Of a stretch of 18,910 bases of DNA, positions 15,008 through 18,910 are shown one piece after another. Source of the stretch: Methanobacteriota archaeon. Lineage in GTDB: Archaea > Thermoplasmatota > Poseidoniia > Poseidoniales > Poseidoniaceae. The position numbers were made by a program, and so were the translations under genes. Each line of letters opens with the position of its first letter. The stretch's first letter is position 1. Where the stretch lies: NCBI GenBank assembly GCA_018623995.1, contig JAAZUV010000012.1, positions 1 to 18,910 on the forward strand. The letters are read 5' to 3'. Under the pieces are notes generated by a model that had not been told where the DNA came from, made no database searches, and saw only the letters and a list, made by a program, of their open reading frames with translations.

Positions 15008-16999
15008 TCAGAACAACGACAAAATGTCGCTGAACACATTCTTCGCATCACCCGATGAGCGTTCAACCAACCGACGTACGATCAATTCAGGCGTTGAACG
15101 TGCAAGACAATTCCGCTTCGGAGTACGGTCAACGATCAGTTCGAGGTGTTCGTCGAGACCATTGGCCTCAATTCCATCGATGCGTAAATCATCGCTTCCG
15201 TATGCATCAAGGATGGCAGGCGCGAGGTGCGTGACCAATACCATACTCGAATCGGCTTGCTGCTGTGCGGCTCGCAACATTCCTGCAATAATACGTGCGC
15301 CTGCACCGGGTTCTGTGATGGCTTCAAGCTCATCTGCGAGGATGAGTTTGGGTTGGTCGTTGCTGACAACATTGGCAAGGTCGACCAATGTTGTCTCAAG
15401 TGCACCAGCACTCTGTGTTCCGCTTGATTTTGCGAGGACGTGAAGGGCTTCAACACGGCCAACAAAAGCATGCTTTGCTGGAACAGGGAGGCCCATGTGC
15501 GCAAGAATGGTCACATGAGCAACCAATTCGAGAAGCGTCGTTTTACCACCACTGTTGGCACCGGTAAGAAGAGCAATGGGTTGTTGATCTCCTTTCGGTG
15601 CCGCTCGACCGAGGCCATAATTCACCGGCTGAACATCACCGTCGATGAAGAGGTGACGGCCGTCTTCAAACCAGATGCCATGGTGAACCAATTCTGGAAG
15701 TTCTGCGTTGTGATGCATAGCCCAAGAAGCAATGCTGTACCACATATCATGCTCAACAAGCCTTTGGATAGCGGTTTCACACAATGGTTTGAGGTCGGCT
15801 AGTTTTGTGGCAAGACGGAGGAGATGGTCGTTCCTGCTGTCGTTGATTCGACGCTCAAGTTCATCGTTGATTTTGTCAAGAACGGAACGATTGAGTTTAA
15901 CTGGCCAATTTGAGGCGTAGAGATCGAATGGTGCTTGCAGTCCACTCGCTTCAAGATACGCTGAAAGTTCACTTCGACCTTGTTCGAGAATGTCCGTGAT
16001 GACGTCTTCGGTTGCCGAAGCAAGCTTTCGTTGGAAGGTCGCAGCATCGGCTAACGCTGCGAGCATATCGGAGCCAGTGAGGTCCAGTGACGCGGTCTCC
16101 ATTCCAGCTGAAATTCGTTGGTTAAGATCTTCTTCCATTTTCTTCGCCATGTTCCAAAGTCCGTCGCGGATTTCTTCCATCGCTTCGACGTCACCGGAAT
16201 CACTCATCATCGCAAAGACGCTGGCCAATTGTTCAAGCCCGTCCGTTTCTGAAAAGATTGTTTTGAGTGTTGGGTGAACGTCTCCATTGCCTTCATTCTT
16301 CCACTGCATCAAATCGAGAAGGACCTTCAGAGACTTTCGATTGTTGGTGAACCAATCGAGTGTGAACTCGGGAACCATGACATCTGTTCGCCCTGATTCT
16401 GGAAGCACCAACCATCCCGGAGGCAACTCTTCTGGACCATGACGTCCAACCCAGGTCACAGATTTGAAGACGGTGTAGTCCTTCCACGTCTCTTGAGCAC
16501 TCGGTGTCAAGATACGAACACAGGAAGCCCACTCTGTATGCTCCAGTTGGCTAACAATGACACGTTCGTAGCGTTGATTTGGACGTCGGGTGTAACTTAG
16601 ATCTTTGAACAGGGATCGAAGATGAGCGAAGGCTTCGGGCGCTTCGTTGGCAAACTCCAACATCAACTGACATCGAACACGTCGTTCCTGAAGTTGGTGA
16701 AGTGGCATCAACATCTGCATTCTCGACGAGCTTGCAGCATTCGACGCAAATTTTTGAAGCGAAGCAATGAGTTGCGCATGCAACTTCTCGGCTTCAGGGG
16801 TTGCGAGAAACGTTGCTTCTGCACCATTGTATTCGCGAGCAAGCGTAAGCGCTCGTTTGATGGATATGCCTTCGACTTCAGCGATTCGAGATATGTCGCC
16901 TGTTTCAAGAGTCTTGATCAACTCATGACGACCTCCGAAGTGATCGTCCAAACGTTTCATCAATCGCTCGCCAATTCCCGGCAAATTGCTTAGCACCAT
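15008..16999 (-). CDS. Archaeal MutS-like ATPase with helix-hairpin-helix (MutS2/MutS5-related)
   Basis: The 663-residue protein starts with a helix-hairpin-helix (LSNLPGIGERLMKRL, 3-17), followed by a long helical region (about 90-430) that stands for the MutS clamp/lever. The C-terminal MutS ATPase has the Walker A motif TGANSGGKTTL (479-489), the MutS signature SSGTQSAGALETTL (525-538), Walker B LILADELE (552-559, Asp556/Glu557), and the switch His in VLVTH (591). The end ARSTPELIVRRL (633-644) is typical of this archaeal family. The mismatch-reading domain I of MutS and the Smr nuclease domain of bacterial MutS2 are both absent. The family is thought to act on recombination or repair intermediates, so classical mismatch repair is unlikely (inference). 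It lies 50 bases downstream of the propeller lipoprotein on the same strand and has no clear TATA box. Confidence 0.85.
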   Translation of the reverse strand: MVLSNLPGIGERLMKRLDDHFGGRHELIKTLETGDISRIAEVEGISIKRALTLAREYNGAEATFLATPEAEKLHAQLIASLQKFASNAASSSRMQMLMPLHQLQERRVRCQLMLEFANEAPEAFAHLRSLFKDLSYTRRPNQRYERVIVSQLEHTEWASCVRILTPSAQETWKDYTVFKSVTWVGRHGPEELPPGWLVLPESGRTDVMVPEFTLDWFTNNRKSLKVLLDLMQWKNEGNGDVHPTLKTIFSETDGLEQLASVFAMMSDSGDVEAMEEIRDGLWNMAKKMEEDLNQRISAGMETASLDLTGSDMLAALADAATFQRKLASATEDVITDILEQGRSELSAYLEASGLQAPFDLYASNWPVKLNRSVLDKINDELERRINDSRNDHLLRLATKLADLKPLCETAIQRLVEHDMWYSIASWAMHHNAELPELVHHGIWFEDGRHLFIDGDVQPVNYGLGRAAPKGDQQPIALLTGANSGGKTTLLELVAHVTILAHMGLPVPAKHAFVGRVEALHVLAKSSGTQSAGALETTLVDLANVVSNDQPKLILADELEAITEPGAGARIIAGMLRAAQQQADSSMVLVTHLAPAILDAYGSDDLRIDGIEANGLDEHLELIVDRTPKRNCLARSTPELIVRRLVERSSGDAKNVFSDILSLF

Positions 17000-17049
17000 C
17001 GAATTGCATCGTTTGTCAAGGGCTTTTGAGGATAACCCTCTCTTCGACG

Positions 17050-18453
17050 CTATTCTTGGTAATCTGGCATGTTCAATTCAACAGCAAACAATGGGTCGAC
17101 GTGGGTTGAATCATGATATGCCACAACAACACCACCATCACGAAGAATGGCTAAACTTGCGAAGTCGAATCGAATATCGTTTCCAGCACCTGACGTCGAG
17201 TCGAGATCACCTTGGCCGATGTAAGTCATGGTGTCTGGGCTGAGATCTTCACTGTATCCACGCGTGTGGAACAGAACATCAACGTCAGGTCCTTCGCTCG
17301 ATTGATATCGTACGTTCAACACAAAGAGGTCGTGCTCACCGTTTGCTTGGAACTCCCACTCTTCAATGCTCGAAGCCTCTCCACCGAGATCGTATGTGTA
17401 ATTGTCCCATGAAACGGCACCATCTCGAGATGCATAATGCGTGAAGGTCGTACCTGCGTTAGCGACGCAATGAATGGTACCGGTCATGTCAATTTGGCAA
17501 TACTCGCTTGGGAATTGTACGGCAACCTCATTCCATGAAAGTGTCGTGTCGAGGAAGGCTGCATTGCCGTTGTCGAAGTATTGTGGGAAGAGCAATCCTC
17601 CGCTTGGAACAGCAAAAGCCCGCATTTCCTTGTGGGGTTTGTTCACATCCCAGTAGAAGTCAAGTGAAGCATTGGTGAAGTCGAAATCAATCTCGATGTC
17701 CGGTTGAGACGAGCCTCGTCCAGGGAATTGAATGGGATAGTAATTCAGACCATCAACGGAGATTTGTCCTCCCGCATTCTGCGATTGATGCCAGAAATTG
17801 GAAATGACGAGCGACGCCCATTCTCCGTCGCCAATGCTCGACGAAATTGGACCAACAACTTCGACTTGCCAACTTCGGTCATAGAACGGCTCTGTAATTC
17901 GATTGTAACACCATTTCCATTCCATCTCGGAATCATCGTAGAGGATGGCATAGAATTTGTCCAGTTTGAGATCACCGCCAACATATGGGAACCAGGACAT
18001 GGAGATGATGTCGCCATTGGTTGCTTGAACAATGCTTCCTTCTCCGAGGCCTTCCGTTCCAGGGTTTGTCGGAACAAACGTTCTGCATTGGAGGTCAGGT
18101 GTAACTCCTGGAATCCACGTATCCCACTCATGACCTCGATCGACCGACCATACCGGGTATTCTCCGCCTATGTTGAGGATTGAGCCTTGAATCGTTGTGG
18201 CGATGTAGTGTTCACAGCAATTGCCTCCTTTGGACTCATCAAACACAGCCCAAGTCATGTTCGTTGTTTCGTTCGTTCGTAAATCGACCGTCATGAACTC
18301 ACGCGGCATTTCATGCGTTTTTTCATCGATGAGGACGTAGTCGTTCCAAGCAGGTTTGATTTCCTCCGTCTCAACGATGGCTTCTCCATCACCGAAACAC
18401 CCTGCGAGGACCATGCTGCTAACCAGCATCATGGCAAGAATCACTCTGCGCAT
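17050..18453 (-). CDS. Lipoprotein, putative Asp-box (BNR/sialidase-like) beta-propeller
   Basis: I do not recognise a named family for this 467-residue protein. It begins with a lipoprotein signal peptide ending in the lipobox VLAGC (Cys19). The rest is beta-rich, aromatic-rich and acidic. Two stretches fit the Asp-box S-x-D-x-G-x-x-W type motif: SVDRGHEW (103-110) and SRDGAVSW (342-349). These occur in sialidase-like propellers, so a six-bladed propeller is possible. No catalytic sialidase Arg triad is evident. It starts seven bases after the stop of a BtuF/FhuD-like binding-protein gene, so the two are probably in one operon. That suggests a surface role in binding or uptake, unproven. Confidence 0.75.
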   Translation of the reverse strand: MRRVILAMMLVSSMVLAGCFGDGEAIVETEEIKPAWNDYVLIDEKTHEMPREFMTVDLRTNETTNMTWAVFDESKGGNCCEHYIATTIQGSILNIGGEYPVWSVDRGHEWDTWIPGVTPDLQCRTFVPTNPGTEGLGEGSIVQATNGDIISMSWFPYVGGDLKLDKFYAILYDDSEMEWKWCYNRITEPFYDRSWQVEVVGPISSSIGDGEWASLVISNFWHQSQNAGGQISVDGLNYYPIQFPGRGSSQPDIEIDFDFTNASLDFYWDVNKPHKEMRAFAVPSGGLLFPQYFDNGNAAFLDTTLSWNEVAVQFPSEYCQIDMTGTIHCVANAGTTFTHYASRDGAVSWDNYTYDLGGEASSIEEWEFQANGEHDLFVLNVRYQSSEGPDVDVLFHTRGYSEDLSPDTMTYIGQGDLDSTSGAGNDIRFDFASLAILRDGGVVVAYHDSTHVDPLFAVELNMPDYQE

Positions 18454-18460
18454 GGTCGGG

Positions 18461-18910
18461 CTACTCGTCGGCTGTTTTCAAATCCTTGCAAAGAGCGCTG
18501 AAGTTCCGAAGGCCGTGCAACGTATGACTTCCGAACCATGTCAGTGCCTCTCCATCGATGCATCGAGTCCAAGGTCTCGGCCCACCCAACGCCTCAACAG
18601 CATCGCAAATCGACTCTCCTTCTTCTTTCGAAAACTCATGTGGTTCGCTCGATAACAACAGACCCTCAACTCCGTGAAGCTGAATCGCTTCAGGCGTAAC
18701 GACCGGGTAGCCGTTCCCTTCTGGTTCAATATCAGGGACGTTGAATCCACAACACTCCAACAAGGCTCCTGCATACTTTGTCGGTGAGACTGCCATCAAT
18801 GGATCGTGCCAAATCATCGGCAAAACGGTTGGACCTGTTTCGGACCTGGTTGCAAGTTCGGCGTTGATTGCATCAGCAAGTTCCTTGGCCTTTGGTGCGA
18901 GATTGAGTAA
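18461..18910 (-). CDS. Periplasmic-binding-protein-like protein, helical-backbone metal receptor type (BtuF/FhuD-like), 5' end outside window
   Basis: The frame is open from the right edge to a TAG at 18461-18463, giving 149 C-terminal residues. VLPMIWHDPLMAVSPTKY, YPVVTPEAIQLHGVEGLLL, SSEPHEF and DGEALTWFGSHTLHGLRNF resemble the C-terminal lobe of cobalamin/iron-siderophore binding proteins, where an EP-x-F stretch and DG...W-G are common. Such proteins deliver vitamin B12, haem or iron complexes to an ABC importer. The N-terminal lobe and any signal peptide are outside the window, so location and ligand cannot be stated. No transporter subunits are in the window. The putative propeller lipoprotein follows after seven bases. 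Confidence 0.75.
   Translation of the reverse strand, partial: LLNLAPKAKELADAINAELATRSETGPTVLPMIWHDPLMAVSPTKYAGALLECCGFNVPDIEPEGNGYPVVTPEAIQLHGVEGLLLSSEPHEFSKEEGESICDAVEALGGPRPWTRCIDGEALTWFGSHTLHGLRNFSALCKDLKTADE

Noticed and set aside
1..18910. CRISPR array, tRNA or rRNA genes, insertion sequences, prophage or defence system
   Set aside because: No regularly spaced repeats, cloverleaf-like sequences, transposase or phage motifs were seen in coding or spacer regions. Spacers are all under 100 bases.

Overview
The window looks like a chromosomal fragment of a marine planktonic euryarchaeon, most likely Candidatus Poseidoniales (Marine Group II) or a close relative in Thermoplasmatota. The reasons are an archaeal two-repeat TATA-binding protein, an archaeal mevalonate kinase, an archaeal-type MutS-like ATPase with a helix-hairpin-helix, TATA boxes about 25-27 bases upstream of start codons (leaderless style), very short spacers, and many secreted or lipid-anchored proteins with acidic, Asn/Asp/Ser/Thr-rich sequence. 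The lineage is inferred from gene content; no rRNA gene is present to prove it.

Layout. Positions 1-4867 are on the minus strand, in transcription order: mevalonate kinase, the general transcription factor TBP with its own TATA box, then a giant secreted protein with Ig/PKD-like repeats that runs off the left edge. Positions 4952-7938 are on the plus strand: a membrane cytochrome b/HdrD-like iron-sulfur oxidoreductase (EMO-like, probably moving electrons from beta-oxidation to quinone) and the A/G adenine glycosylase MutY. A small six-helix membrane protein (Frag1/DRAM/Sfk1-like) lies on the minus strand, tail-to-tail with mutY and overlapping it by 57 bases. Cysteinyl-tRNA synthetase diverges from it and ends flush against a minus-strand secreted lamin-tail/amidohydrolase/transmembrane fusion protein. 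That gene diverges from a thioredoxin gene, with one TATA-like element midway between the two starts. A lipoprotein peptidase of the S15/CocE class follows on the plus strand. It converges with a minus-strand block whose transcription order is a partial metal/cobalamin-type binding protein (runs off the right edge), a putative Asp-box beta-propeller lipoprotein and the MutS-like ATPase.

The genes are mainly housekeeping (transcription, isoprenoid lipid synthesis, respiration, base-excision repair, translation, thiol redox) mixed with a cell-surface set (repeat protein, amidohydrolase, peptidase, propeller lipoprotein, uptake binding protein) that fits a peptide- and lipid-degrading heterotroph. 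No tRNA, rRNA, CRISPR array, insertion sequence or phage gene is visible. No stretch over 100 bases is without a gene. I see no obvious new multi-gene system. The most interesting items are the domain fusion at 10179-12740, the insertion in TBP, the self-directed TATA box of tbp, the shared bidirectional TATA element, and the EMO-like enzyme.
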